NCBI GenBank assembly: GCA_964019165.1
Contig: OZ025281.1
Location: forward strand, 10,796,388 to 10,860,387
Source of the DNA: Mastigias papua
Taxonomy: Eukaryota; Cnidaria; Scyphozoa; Rhizostomeae; Mastigiidae
DNA length: 64,000 nucleotides
Direction of reading: 5' to 3'
Part shown: piece after piece, positions 14,301-29,300 of the stretch
Position numbering within the stretch: position 1 is the first letter of the stretch
Layout: every line of letters begins with the position of its first letter
Notes under the pieces: model-generated
The model's database searches: none
What the model was told of the DNA's origin: nothing
The model's input: only the letters and a program-made list of their open reading frames with translations
Made by a program: the position numbers and the translations under genes

Positions 14301-17300
14301 GATACGGAGGTTAGCAAAATGGGAGGAAAGTACTTAAGGAGCTAGGTAATTAAGGCGGTAAGTAAGCTAGAAATAGGTAAGAAAGAGGGTACAAAAGGGT
14401 GCTAATAAATTAGAAAGTAGATGAATATACAAATGGTAAATATTGTGCAAAATGAGCAAGGAGAAAGACAGTTAAGAAAGTAACTAAGTTAGGATGTGGG
14501 GAAGTGGGTAGTTAAGTAAGGGAGTTAGTAGATGCGTAAATGGTGCTCTTAAGGAGGAGCTGACCGTTGCACCGTGCTAAATAGAGAAAGTTAGATAGCC
14601 CAGCCCTGTCACAGAATTCGATTCGTCTCTGAAAAGGACAAATCCTGAGTACTGCCTCACACCGTACTGTACATATTGTCTTATCTGGACACTTTAATTT
14701 TGTAGTCCCTTTTAACCCGGCGGTTTTAAAACCAGCTGTATTTTTGCCATCGTTTGAATATATACTTCACCTTTTCGCAAATATTATATATAGCGACATG
14801 AAAACCAGATATCGTACTGTAATTTAGTATGTAATTAAGGACATCGGTAAGGATATAGGTAGATCATTATGGGGTTAGGTAGGCAAGGAAGTAAGCAAGG
14901 AAAGGGATAAATAGGGAGGTAGGTATATCAGGATATAGGTAAGTCACTCATATATGAATAGAACGTTTGTGCGTAGATGCCGTTTTGACTGTCAATATAA
15001 GACCGGTTTGTAATTTTTAAATTGTATATGAAATTCCTTGAATAGATTAGCTCAACATGGTCCTGTTTCTGTAATTCATAATTGATATATTTGATTGCCC
15101 AATTTCGAAGGAAAACGATCACATCAGAGTGCAACAAATGCAAGAGATGGCGTACTTGCAAAGTTTAGAAAATCCGGATGCAGTACCCCCGCTTCCTCCT
15201 CAAATGGCACCCATTGCAATGCCGCAGATGCCAGTGACTGTTCAGCCAGTAATTCGTGGTAGAGCAAGGCCAGTACTGAGAGGTGCTCCAGCTGGAATCG
15301 CACGAGGAATTAGAGGAGGACGAGCCGGAAAACCAATGACAGGTTTGTAGCCATGTTATGAATGTAACCTAGTTGATAGAAGCACGTGTCATTCAACGAC
15401 CATATTTGCAAGATAAATCACTAGAACTGGTGTTACTTGCATATGTAGGACAGGCTATAGCCTGAGTATCTCCCTTAGCCTTTTATCTTATTTGCTTGAT
15501 TTAATTTTTGACCTATCCTAACCTTATCGGAGCTTTTGCGCTATTTGTTGTCTTAATGTTATGCAGAGCGACCAGTGCTGCAAGGTACTTTCAGTGCAAC
15601 ACTTTTGATTCACTATGGTCTAAATCGAGCGCTGCCCAAAATCTCATTGACGGTTGCCTGGCTATTGTGCGGTTTAAATGATGAGTGTTTGATAGATATG
15701 GTTTTATAGACATTCATTTTCAGTTGCTGTAAGAGAGATTGGTAATTCGCAGAAACTGTACAAAGAAGAGGAGAGGTCATCTTGCTTTAAATCACGCTTT
15801 TGGCGCAGTTTTAGATTATTATTGAAGGCTATAGTGCGCGAAAATCGGCCATTTATTGGCGACATTTGCTTTTTCGAAATGCAATGAAGTGGATGGTTTT
15901 TGGCTTGAAGTTTATGAATTTTTCTCAGAGTTTTCATTTGTCCAGCACAAGCGACTTTGGGTGACAGTGCCTGGAATTTCTGTTCCGGGGTATTTTTGAT
16001 TTGATAATGATTTATCGAATGGTACAGAATACCAATAAGTGAGTAGCATAATGGTTAGAGCGCTTGACTGCTGAGCGGAACATCAATGGTTCGAGTCGGA
16101 CCTTCGGATCTTAGCATAGTTTGGCATGTTCGCTCACTGTCCACCCAGCACAGCAGTACATGGGTACCTGGTTTCAACACTGGGGAAGTTGATTGTGGCG
16201 AGGAAAAGAAATGGCCACCCTACCTCACTTTGTCGACGGCTCAGGATAGGCGTCCTATCTGACTGGCACTCCCCATTGTAAGGAATCGTATATGGGACTA
16301 ACCTTTACCTTTAAAGATTGCTAATTGGGCAGCGTATGTTCTTTATAAAATATGGTATCATTTATAATATAAAACTTGGCATTGAAATATTTGTTTTAAT
16401 TCCAATTTTTAACGTAACTACTGTTACAGAACATAAGTAACGATGTGAAGTGTAAATTTCAGAAAGTAATCAAGACCTAAAACGGGTGTGTGTTCATGCC
16501 CTTGTGCAAATTGTTCTTAGTCTATTACATAAATAACTCATATTAATGCTCAACATGCTCACAAGTCTTAATATGATCATGCATAACTCTCAACAATTCT
16601 GAGTCTCAACTTTAATGTGTTTTTATTGCAAGCACTTTGCGTATATATTTCGAAATGAAAAAGTGCATTTTTTATATAACGCCTTCGTCAGCAACCTACA
16701 TGTAGAGAGCTAAATTTCCAAAGGAGCTTGTACTTCCAGTGACAAGTCAACAGGGAATTTTTCATGTGTTTTTATCACTATAATCAATCTAGGATTTGGA
16801 AGCCAGCCCAAGTCATTGCGGTCAAATTCTGAGGAATTCTACGCAATCCTTGTAGCAGTGTTTCATAGAGAGGTTTTCCTTGAATCCTAAGCTGCACTGT
16901 ATATAATATCCTGTCTTGCAACTTAATACCGTCAATGTCTATTCAATATTATTTTTGCAGTTGAAATTGAAGAGCTATTTAGGAGCTTCTAGGGCTACAG
17001 TGTGGTTAAACAGGTTCACAAATGATGAATTTTAGGACCTAGATTTAGAGCATGGCTCCTTACAAAAAGAGACATATGACTTTCATTGGCTTATCTATCA
17101 TTCACGTAACACCTAGTATCTTCTTGCACAGTGATGGTTTTGTTGTCACCAACGCGGATAAGGCTACGTTTACACGAGACCAGTTCGAAAATGATCCACA
17201 TCAATTTGGATGCGGCTTTGCACGTTTACACGAGACCAGTCCAAAATTAGTTCAGATTCGTACAGCGTTTACACGAGACCTCTACTCAACAAGTCTTAAT

Positions 17301-20300
17301 TCTGCACATGTGCACATGCGCAATAACAACCTCTTTGTCAAAATTTTTCCACCATATGCTCGTTCGCCCAGTCCTAGCCCAAATCCGCCGATGACTTCTC
17401 TTCTTGTTTTTTAACAGCTTTTCCAAAACTCTAAGCCGCCGTGTGCTTTCATTAGCTAAGGCCAACAACCTGTTTCTTCTCATTGTGTGAGCCATTTTCC
17501 ACATCGCAGCCATCATATACACTTAACTCACTGTTGCTGTAAGCGAACTCAAAATCGACATTATCCCAAGGGCCCAAAGTTCATCCATTTTCAACATGAA
17601 TTCAAAAAAACACTGGCCGAAAGAGAAACTTGTTGAATCCAGAAGGATTGGCGCCAAACTGAAATTTATTAAAAATAAGCTGCAATGTTTATTCTGAATC
17701 CAGAATCTTATGCCCTCGCTACGAAAGTGGACTAAAACAGATCCGGTTTCAGGCGTTTACACGAGATAAAACTAGCGCGGTTCCAAATTAGTCCACTTTC
17801 CTAGGTGAGCTCGAATTAGTTCAGATAGGCGATCTCAAATTAGTGCGGTTAGGCAGGTCTCGTGTAAACGGAAAGCCTAAGTGAACTAAAAATGATGTGG
17901 ATCATTTTGGAACCGGTCTCGTAAACGTAGCCTAAATTTGTAATTGTCTGATGCTAGTCCCTGCCGATGAAACAAGATATGCAGATGCATAGATTTTTCT
18001 CCCTCGCAGCAATAACTCGCGTGGTATAGCACTAGTTTATGCTAGAGTATACTTCTGTACTCTGTGGCGTTGAGCACTTGGGTGAGTTATAGTGGTCTTT
18101 GTTTCTTGGGAGTTTGTGTCATCAAGGGCGTTTCTAATCCCACAAGTCTTTTTCTGCCAAAAGTTGAGCGAGAAAACACTTTTGTAAAAATGTAACTATT
18201 TCGCTTACGGAAAAATCTTAGGGTTTGTCCTGATCTTTAGATAGTGACTCGTACAGATAACGCTACTTTTCTCAGTCTCATAATAGTACATATCACTTGT
18301 TGCTATCTTTTGATAATGCTGTTTTGAATTGTTGCCAAATGGGATGTACATTTTGGGCGGTCTGTCTTGTTTGTTTGATTTAAACTGAGATTATCTAGAT
18401 GCAGATGCTGATCTTTTTAATTGCAAAAAACTCCTATTTAGATAATGTAAAAACCACTTGTAATTAATACGCCTAACAATTCCTTTCTGGCTTTTGATTG
18501 GTACGCTGCGAATTTCTCCTCTTTCGATTGTCCTGTCATGGATTGGCTTATTTTCTGTTTGAGTCAAAACAGCTCGAGGCAATTGCGTAATGTATGGTTG
18601 TTATTCGATCTAGTTATCCGTGAAAGGAGTTCATTGTGCTATGCAATAAATATTACAGTAAATCCCAACAGAAATGAACCTATAATGATAAGAACGTGCC
18701 TTGTAGATGGGTACCTACTAGCTTTTGTCGCTGTGTGCTTCAACTGTCTTAGATTTTGTTTTTGATTTTAGTACTAAAACATATAAAGAATATTCGAGTT
18801 TATGTAATACTGTAGTGTTTCAAAGGCTGACAAACACTGCAGAAACACGGTACTGAAATGCACAGATTATCACAGCAAGTCTATATAGGTTAAACATAAG
18901 AGATCAAGGACTTTCTTAGTTCCCAAAAATCCAGTATTGAATTTTCGTATCTTGTTCATAAGTCGAGTATTGATTTCGTATAAAAAGCTTTTAGATATTT
19001 AAAATTCCTCGTGTTTGATACTTTACTAATCCTTCAATTTTGAAGGCTAAATTTACTTCATTAAATTTTTTATTTAAAAATGCTTAGCTCTTTCGTATTT
19101 CATTAAAAATTGGTTAAAATCATGTACTTATTTTTTGGTATGTTTATATATTTCTGGTTATGTCTCATCAATTACGTATTTGCCCGGTTCCGCGACACAT
19201 TTCCTTTAGTGCGCCTATCCCTGCTTCAAATCGTTTGTGTATCTAGCCTAGCATAGTCTCAAATGTTTGATTGGTTGAGAGCTCTTATCAGGTCTATTTT
19301 CTCCCAACCTAACTGACCAATCATTGTACAGGATTTTGATGCTCCACAGTTAAATTTGGCCCATTTTGCATAATGATTGGTCAGTTAGTTTAGAAGAAAA
19401 TAGACCAGATCGGAGCTTTCAACCATTCAAACACCTGGCTGGTATGCTATCCAACCATAGATGCGTACTGTTTGAACTTATGAATTTTTGCAAGGAGTCC
19501 TACTACTCAAAAAAAGCCTGTCTTGCTGCTGTATGCAAAATTGTGTACATGTTCATGGACCTTTTTACCCCATTACTAATCATAACTCATATCTTTTTTA
19601 TCTGAACTATAACCTTTTGGTTCGTGAGCAATGGCTTTTTGTAAAGCCTCAGATATTACAATTTCCCTTTCAGGGTTAAGCTCTGCTCTAAGATATTATT
19701 CTAAATTCCCCCATTTGATAGAGTCTGAATGACTCGTTTTTCCTGGCGACTGGTCGATGTTCCTACGCAGGGCTCCTCATCTCTTTGTTGTCTGAGTTGT
19801 AAGATAGACGAATTTCTGACATCTGTTGCGAATTACTGAGTGTGCGTGTTATGTTGTAAGGAACCGTACATAAGGAGCCTACAAGTAGAGCGTCAAGACA
19901 GTCAATGGCATTTGGACTACTGACAAGGAACGTCTATGTAACTCCTGAAGTTTATGGGTATTTCTATCATTGTATGAAATCGAAAATTACGACTCCATTC
20001 TCGCGTAAATTGTGTGGAATCCTTCTGGTAAATGGTCCTTAGGCGGGTTTCTGCTGAAATTTGCAATATCAATATACACTGCCCTAACACTGAATACTCA
20101 TCATTGCTATGACACTAAATGCTCAGTTGAAATTAAGGAGCTATTTAGGAACTTTTAGCACTTTAATGTTGTAAAGAGAGGTCCAAAAATACTGAACTGG
20201 TTATAACTAAGCGTTTGCTAGGTTCCTTATAAAAAACGTTTATTATGTCTTAAAGAATCAAGAATATCTCAATGTTTAAATGTCGATTGTAACATCATGA

Positions 20301-23300
20301 CCATCAAGACACATCCATAACTTTTTATTTAACTTGTAGGTAATTAAATTAAACAATATATAATATTTGTCAGGGCGTTGGATTATTCAATTTTTCACGT
20401 TTGTTCTAAAGACCCCGAGCTGTTAATCATAAATTTGTCTCTTAGTACGTGGCGGACTCGCTCATCGTGGCGCTAGAATGGCAGGAGGTAAGGGCAACTT
20501 CTTATTCTCTTCGCCATTAAAATTAAACAGATTGTTTCTCATTTGTAGTAACTGCAATCTTTACCCATATAGTTTTTTCCAAATTGATTTGTTCACCCAC
20601 CCCCCACCCCACCGCCATTTGAATGGATCATGTTCTAAATAGGCTGGGTGTTTTGTTTGAGCTGAGGTTCCCTGGTTAGCAACGAGTATATTTCTCCTTG
20701 TGGAGGAGAGTGGAAAGGATGATTGAAATCAGCCAAGGTCACTTTGTCTGGTAGTAAGAATATTGTTATTGAGACGAATCTTATTATGGTTGTTGTAGCT
20801 ATGTGGTGAGAGATTGCAGATGATTGATGTATTATAACAATATTGTAGCATAACTGGAACTAACGAGTAAAGTTAAGTTAGACATTTACACGATTTGTTA
20901 TATGAAAGTTATTTCTCAACCAGCACTGAAGCTGTCTCAGTTCTTTAGGTGGTTTTAGTGCCAAAACTCTCTGAAAACTTTCGTAGCAAAAATATTTCAG
21001 CCTGTTTTGCGCTGCAGTGTTAGACAGACAAATAGGTTGTACACTTGAATAAAACTGAAGTCCATGTATTATCACAGGGCATCTATGCAAATGAAACATC
21101 AGAGCTGATGGGTGAAATTTAAATTTTCATCAACTTATCTACTTTTTTAGTTCTCAACTTTCGTAACTTTTTGAGCAGTCGAGTACTGCTTTTCCATAAA
21201 CCACTTTCTTATAAAGAAACGTCTTTTTATACCTTTAAAGTCTTGTTATTTTTCATGTTTTCCATGGAAAGCTCCTTATCATATGCATGTGAAACAGAAA
21301 TTCCATTCAGATAAAAAGATGAAGTGTGTTAGACATTAAAATTGCGTTCATTACTTTTAAATTGAGTGAAATAATACACAACATGAAATGACACATAGTT
21401 GTTTGCTTTTTGTGGTAAGTATTGCAGTCTTGCAATGGTGATTCTTAGAGGTATCACTCATCGGATCCTTTGTATCAATCTTCACTAGTCTCGTTTACTT
21501 TTTTGCGCTTCCTTGCAAACGTACGTTGTTAATGTCAGCCAGTATGTGAAATATGGCAGAACCCTACCAGATCCCCCGCGTTCAAGGGGAAATATTCCCA
21601 AGGAGTACAACGTGCATTTCTAATAGACATAATGTCTTCGCGTGCACTTTTCTATTGCCTCGTTATCGTTCGTGCATTTCTTTTATAGTTTCCTTTAGCA
21701 TATATGTGTGCGAGGTCTATATTTTCGCGTGCAGTGTACCTTGCACGTGCAGTTGCTAGGCTGTGCTTACGGGAAAGTCATTATGTGAGCTTGATCTGCG
21801 CCCTCGCTGTTCTCATTTAGTTTACTAATTATTATTATTAGAAAATTATTATTTCATGCGAATTTCTAAGGTGACTTTTCATGTAAAGTTGGGACCCTGG
21901 AATAAAGAGCCTGCCAAAACGCGAGTCCAAATGGATGGTAGTTGAATTGGCATGCATATCTTTGGAACACTCCATTCAACTCCCGGTATCGGTTATATCT
22001 CGCATAGTTTGGGGTTTCCGAATTTCCTTTTATACTGCTCTAGTGAAGGAATTTGTGTTGTTAGCAATAACTGCGTTGAGTTTAGACGAGCAGTATACAT
22101 TTACATGTACCATTCATACCGTCAGTTGTATTCACATGTGTGTTTCGTATTTATTACAGTGCGAATGCCTGTTCAAGCAGCACGAAGTATAGGACGGGCA
22201 GTAGTCACGCATGTACCCGCAGCAAGGCCTGCAGGCCCAGCCCAAGGACCGGTATGTATTTTGCTAAGCATTGTCACATACAACATCTACAACATCTGTG
22301 TATTTATATAGATGTATCAGTGGCGATAATCAATAGATGTGACGTCATCGCAATATGTCTTTGACAATGAAAGTAGACATCATCATTTCTCTCCAGTGGC
22401 GGGTTTTTCAAAATCTTCAAGAGAAGCACCATTTGCAAATTTGCTGGCTTTTATTCAAAAGTTTTTTTCGGCTTGTACATTAGTTTTTTCGACCTTCAGC
22501 TGATATCTCACTACAATTTCCAAGTATTTTTCTCTCCGGAGGGTAATTTATACTTTGCTGGCTCGTAATGCCAGGCTTCATCTCATATTCATTATCTCCA
22601 TTGTGATCATCATAGTCATAGTCTTACAATCATAGTCTTCCTCTTCTTCCTCCGTCACTTCTTTTTCATTTTCTTCTTCTTCCTCGTTACATCCTTGGTA
22701 GGGCTTGAGACTGACCCTGAATTCAATGGTGGACCTCTTGCTAATTGTTTAGAGGTGATGATTGAGTCGACTGCCTCAATCCACTCTCTTGATCCAACAG
22801 TTACTTATCACAACTGCAGCATGGTGCTGCTGAGCCTGACTTTCACTGAAGGGGCCTGGTTGGACTGTTTGCCACAGGTCGTCAACATCTGCTCCACTTC
22901 TGATCTCTGCGAAATGATTCGCCATCAACTTGAGGGCTGTGTGTCTTTGGCCCCGTTTACACGATGCCGGTACGACGCCGGTTCGATATGACACCGGTGT
23001 GAAACCATGCCGGTGTGTCATGTATTGCGTCCCGTTTACACGATGCCGGTGCGATATCGGTTCGGTTATGAAATACAGTAGTTATGACATCACACAATAA
23101 TTTTATTTTGCGCTTGCGCATAGGCTAGGAAAAAGGCGTCAAAACAAGCAGAGAAAGCAAATCCGCCGTTCATCACAAAGTTCAATAAAAGTTTCCTTCG
23201 ACAATCTAAAATTTTCGATCCATTCTTCCAATATGACAACATTGTCTAGAAAATTCTGCCACCATTTACCAGCTCTCCCAGGTCTAGTCCAAAATCGCTT

Positions 23301-26300
23301 TGGTTTGCGTTTCTTTCTCATCTTCTTTGCCCCTTTCTGAGAGCTTATCACGGAAACCGAAGCTAGTAGATTCAATAGTTCATTTGTTCATCTTTTATAA
23401 TGTGCAATCGTTTGCAAAATAAGTACAATGTTGACTTGTAGGAGTGCAGCAATGGTTTGAATGTGATTTTGATTGAGAGCCATGTTGAAAATCGTAGAAT
23501 AATTCGCGCGCTTTTTGCTAGGGGGAAACAAAGAACCGAAAAACAAAAGAAGATTATGCAAATAACCCTCGATTTCATTGCTTTTGCCCTCAAAATGAAA
23601 GCGAACTGAAATCGTTTCGGTGTGACACCGGTTTGGGCCGTTTACACGATGCCGCTACCACGCCGGCATGGAATCGAACCGGTGTGGCTACCGAACTGGG
23701 TTTTCACACCTTTTATGCCGGCGTCGTACCGAACTCGTGTAAACGGGTGGTCAAAAAACAAAAGATTCCACACCGGTGTCAAATCGAACCGGCGTCGTAC
23801 CGGCATCGTGTAAACGGGGCCTTTGTGCCCGCTTGCCACCACGAAGTCTCCAACCATGGGCTAGCCATCATCACCATGACCATCATTATCAGCATCATCA
23901 TCATCACCATCACCACTATCGTCATCAACAGCATCAACATCATAATCATCATAATGGAGATTGTTTTATAGATTGAACAAAATACAACAATAAACTTCAC
24001 TGCAGAAAGCAGTTCATTATTGGCCACTTGAAATGACAATAATCTGTGTTTGATATTTCATCAGTTCCGGATTACACCATTGTTTAATATGACAATGCTC
24101 ATTGCATTCCAGATTACATAATTTTTCTTGCAATATCCATATATAGGCCTTTCATCATGTCAACAGAATATGACTATGACGTACCAAATCAACTAAGTGC
24201 GTTTGCAGATAAGTTTACAAACTGACCTACTTGTAATTTTCGCTCAGTTGCTTGACAAGCTCAGGAAATTTGAGTCGCACTCGAATTACATTTTTAAATA
24301 ATACATATCATCACCATTTTATCAGCACGTAAGCAAAGTTCAAGATTATTATCTCTTTATAGAGACTTCGTCAGGAATTGTTTTCAAGTAAATTGATATG
24401 TCTCTTAATCTGCGGTCATATTCGCGTCCTGTTGTCTCGTTTTGATTGCATGAATCCAGACCTTATTTCAGCGCAGTCTGTTAATTGGATGATTCTACTT
24501 GAAGTGTTCACTCCACATGATGACTTTTAGATTCTTTTTCTGCCAAGGTTTAACCTTTCCACATTGTCGCTTAACACTTTCCTCATTTCCATCTTGTTTG
24601 CTCGTCCCGTCGTAGCTATTTGCAGGGGTGATTGTCATGCGCTCGTCTTTTATCATATCTAAGATCTAGCCGACGATGTGAAGGACGCCATTGTTTTGTA
24701 CTGTATTCACAAACAAGACACAACAACAACAACAACAACAATAACAACAGTCAGAGAGTTTCGTTTTCGCCCAGTACTGAGACTTTCGTAGCATTTTCAT
24801 AATTTCGTCCTAGAACTTTCTTGAAACTCTTAGCGAGAATATTCGAGTTTGTGTAACACTGTAGTGTTACGCAGACTGGCAGGAATAAAGATTTTTTGAC
24901 CAATTTAACTTCAGGCATTTTTTTTTCTGTAGCATTTTGTATAGCCAGTTTTTCCTCTGTTCTTAGCGAGCTGAACACATTGCAGTTGCAACATCAACCG
25001 AGGTATTTATCTTTTTAAGCAGTTTAGTTTAGAAATCTTTCTTTAAATTCAAGAGGTGTTTCGTCCATGCAAATTTGCCTCAATCACAACATGGGATAAG
25101 CCCATTGCAGATTGTTGCTGAACAGGCCCCTAGCTAGGGGTTCGCTTGGGGGCAATGTCTCACTGGAATTGCATAACTCAACACGGCACCTCCTGTAGGA
25201 GATAGAGCACTAAGGTTGTTTTGCATTTTCCACCCAGGTAATTGAAGCTCATTACCCCGTTAGTAACTGCTCCCCACCCTTCCTCTCGGACATAGTCATT
25301 GTAGCTACGGGTCTGCCAAAGGAGCCCTATATGGGGTGGACCTGGAGTCACCTCCATTGAGGCACCCTCTCTATCACTTGATAAATTATTTTTTAGCCAA
25401 ATACCTTTTTACTCCGGATTTAGCTTCAGGTCGCCAGTTGTCCGTTTCTTCCGATCATGCATTAGTGTGTTTATTTTTATTTTTATCATTTTAGCATACA
25501 GATACACCTTCCTTTTGCAGCTATGGCCCTCTAGCCACTAGCTCCCCCCATTAGACACTTTCCCTGTTTCTTGTTGGTTGATAATGAGCCCTTTCCAGAA
25601 AACATAGTTGATTTCGTTCTTTCATTTGGCAGTACGACACTTATGATGCAACTTACGACGCTGCATACGATGCCGCCTACGCAGCGGAGTCAGCGTGAGT
25701 ATTTCCCTATTAAAAAGTTTGCTATTAGACCCTCATATGAGAGCGTAAGCTAATTGTTGTAGCTACGTTTAAGTTCCTGGTGGGATATCGTAAAGCGTAC
25801 AAATAATATTACCAGTTGTTCGCTCTATTCAGTGGGTTGGATTTATGAAATGTGGCAATTTCGTTTAATGTCAAGAAATGTGACTCGAATAGTTTCACGA
25901 CAATTATTGTATGTTATTGTTTGAGATTATTCTGTTGACAGTGGCTTTAAGAACTGAAAGATCCTTCTTTTCAATGTCAGCACTTTCAGCGTAGCTTTAG
26001 GAATGTTCCTGCTGGCTTTAAGCTTTAAGGGTCAAATAAACATTGCTAGTTTTTGTTAATGAAGAGATAGATATATAATCCAAATAGAACAGCAAAGTGA
26101 ATTTGTTTTGGGTAGATTTGGCCTTGTTGATTTTTACAATGGGCGTCGACCAATGAGCATCGTATACATTCCCTATTTCATTGCCAGTAGTAAAGGTTGA
26201 CAATGGCGGGTAGCACAGGCAGTGAGTGGCCAAGCGATTCAGTTAGCTTCCGTTAGTCATCTGAAGTTAAGCTTTGCTGTGTTAGGTCAGCAACTGGATG

Positions 26301-29300
26301 GGGCTTTCCACGTAAACGACCAAAAATATTTCGCTCCGCCGTCCTTCAGAAGGTACGTTAAACTAGGGGCCTCATTCCTGGATGCATGCACAGTAGGCCT
26401 AAAGTAGTTGAAAACGCTAGATATAACAGCGTACTCAAAATATAGTAAACATAAAACTAAAAAGCAGCAGCAGCGGCGTTGCCATTAAATATTCGATGAT
26501 AATTCCTCGCAGGAAACATCTTGCATTTTCGCAGGAAATTCATTTAAAGATTGTATTTAGGTCTTAATTAAAACCTTATTAAACCGACCAATCAGCTGAT
26601 AAAATAAGTTGCAGTTGCAGGAAAGTTTGGTGTTGCTTCGCACAAAATTTTGAATTTTTAGTTCTGCTGCCAGGAAGAAACATTGTTTTTCAGTAGGTCT
26701 GTGACCCGTATTGAGTGCTCGGAGTGGCAAGAAAAAAGCCGGCAAACTCCCGCAAATTGCGTTCAACGTTCGTACGAGTAGTTAAATGCATTTTACTGAA
26801 GATTAGTCGATACGGCATGTGCACAACTTGAAATATTCGACGTCAGGGATCTCATCCACGAACTGGGCGCAACAAAAATCGTTTATGAGAAGAAAGCTTG
26901 GAGTAGTATTTTTCAGATTTAAAAACAGAAGAAATATTGCATAAATTTTCATGGTTTCGTGTTTTGTTGCTTTCAACTTCAATGATTTTTGTTGGCCCTA
27001 CTTTCTTCACAAAAATACTATACATAGTGTCGCAATTCTCGACCGAAAAGGGTAATTCCACTCTTTTGAGGAAATGGGTAGGTGTATATATCCCCACGAC
27101 TCATGAGTCGCACAACGGTACGTCGGGTCCCTTCTCTTTTATAGTTTTTGCACATAGCAGTTGCTAATTAAAGAGAGGCTGTGTTCTAGGACCTTCACGG
27201 TCCAGCACACATCGTATATGTACTGTATTTTGTCTGCAATTTTTATATCATTTGTGTTTTGATTACAGCGAGAATGTTTATTACGAGTACCCTGGTGCTG
27301 AAGCCTACGAATACGGTAAGTCTTTATGACTATTTGTCAGTTTTCTCCAGTAGATCGGTTCGATTCTTAGAAGAATATCGCTTCTCCTGAACGTCAATAG
27401 AAACCTATAATTTCCATTTTATACCCTTGCTCGTTGTGATCTTATAAAGTATATTCAGTTCATATGGTACGCGCGCCATATTGTCTCAATGCTGGAGTGG
27501 AGCGTAGACCTCGATAATGGAAGAGTATTGTCACCTTTGAGAGTTCCAGTTGAGGCATAGGCATGGAGCCTGTCCTGAATGATGATTTGTAAGGTAAGAG
27601 TATTTAAGAACTGGATGCTTACGATATGATAGTGTTCCTCTGGAAGAAATAATATTATTAAGGACATCTATCTATGAGGCTTGGAACAGTTGTCCATTCC
27701 GTAAAATTTGGGTAGAATTAACTGATACCCAGAACAGCACAGTTTATTTGCCCAACTAATTATGTTTAGTCAGTACGGGAAAAGATTAAATTTTATTTTC
27801 CTTGTTATTGTTTCTTTAATCAAAGATTGACTTAATACTTTATACATAATGTTTTTGCAAATTGTAAAATGGTAAATCATCATAACTTTGTAATATTGCT
27901 TTTAGTGTTTTATAGAAATTCGTACTTTAGCGTACTGTGTCTTATATATATTTCAACTCACGTTGTTATAATACATCTTAGTTTAATATTCAAGGCTTGA
28001 TATATAAGTGAGGTCGGCAAAATTCATTAATTTTCTTGTGATTTTTCGTGTTATTTTTAAATAAGGATTATGTTTAAAGGATTTTAACTTTAAACGAGTT
28101 ACAGTTCTAAAGGGTCTTTGGAAAGACTTCTAGTCCCAGAAGATTTTGAAAAAGTTCATCTAAATTTCAAATTTCAGTAAAGCAGAAAAAATAATTTCGC
28201 TTTAATTCTCTATGGATTTCAAAACATTTTACCGGTAATTGTTTGTAAAGGTTCTATTGTCATTAATGAGGATTTCATGTCATTTATAACCTGGAGGTGT
28301 CATACTAGTAAAATCCCATTATGCTTGTTGGGAGCCCAAAAGTAAAGATAAAAGTCTCATAAAAGCTCATTCGACGTAACAAGTTAAAATCCTCTTCTCA
28401 TATTCCTGTATGAAGCAGTCGTCGATTTGTTTCTTTGAAAACAGCCGTTTAGGAACACAGCTTGGTACACAGACTTCTTGATTTGTGCCAGTTTACTACA
28501 CCTGTTACTGGTTGGTTAACATCCCAGATAATATGAACTATAGACTCAATAAGTCCGCATATTGGGCATATCGATTGCTGTATCAGAAAGACCATCGTGG
28601 TCAGCTTTGTTTTGTTAATAGTACCATGATCTGATCACATGAAAAACTGTAAATAGGTTTGTGGCATTGCCTAGAGTTTAGCGAATGTACTTTGAACTGA
28701 CAAATAACTTCTATGTGGTACAGCATAGCGGGTGTATCTCTCCAATTTCTGGTTAGGATTTTTCAGTGTATTTGCCCATTTCAGTGAGCAAACCTGTGAA
28801 TATCACCGGGTTTTATATATCTATCCTTGTATTGCTTTTTTCATCACCCTAACCCTGACTGTCACCCTGTGTTGAGTTACTAGCAACACATTGTATTACC
28901 CAACTTGTTTTCGAAGCCAAAGGGTGTCTCAAAGATTGTTCACAGTGTTATTGTAGGGAGCTCGGAAAGGACGTAATGTAGGTTCAGCACCTAGTCAAAA
29001 ATATTGTGACATATTTCCTGTGATATTATCACCAGTTACCTTATCTGTAAGTACAAATCCCCCTAGTTTATGGCATAAATTGTTGAAGATTTGGTTACTG
29101 CGAGCTGTTTTTTGTCTGTTTTTAGTTCGTGTGTATTTGCTCTTAAGGAATTTAAATATTTACAACAATCATAAATCATTTGCTAATGCCATTGAAATTT
29201 TTATGATAGCTCAAAATTAAATAACATCTTCACTAAGGTGAGTATGCATATTTGATTTAATTACTCATTATTAAATTCCATTCATCATTATTAAATTATA

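Larger units (their letters stand above)
15343..20445 (+). other. KHDRBS intron 5
   Basis: A 5.1 kb intron packed with mobile sequence: a SINE (16036-16314), two inverted-repeat elements of family B (16675-17067, 19855-20232), a Harbinger-like element (17162-17932) and a family A element (19247-19452). No additional exon that would keep the reading phase was seen. Confidence 0.6.
22252..25632 (+). other. KHDRBS intron 7
   Basis: Contains a second Harbinger-like element (22949-23821), a CAT-type trinucleotide stretch (23869-23955), a short CAA run (24714-24750) and a pyrimidine-rich stretch at 22625-22690. The 25120-25390 segment has a balanced composition and looks like another interspersed repeat, but I could not match it to anything else in the window. 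Confidence 0.5.

Noticed and set aside
23622..24039. Several overlapping open frames at the end of the second Harbinger-like element
   Set aside because: They read through terminal inverted repeats and a CAT microsatellite in three frames on both strands. None shows protein family features.
23869..24750. CRISPR-like array
   Set aside because: The repeats are simple trinucleotides without spacers, and the genome is animal.
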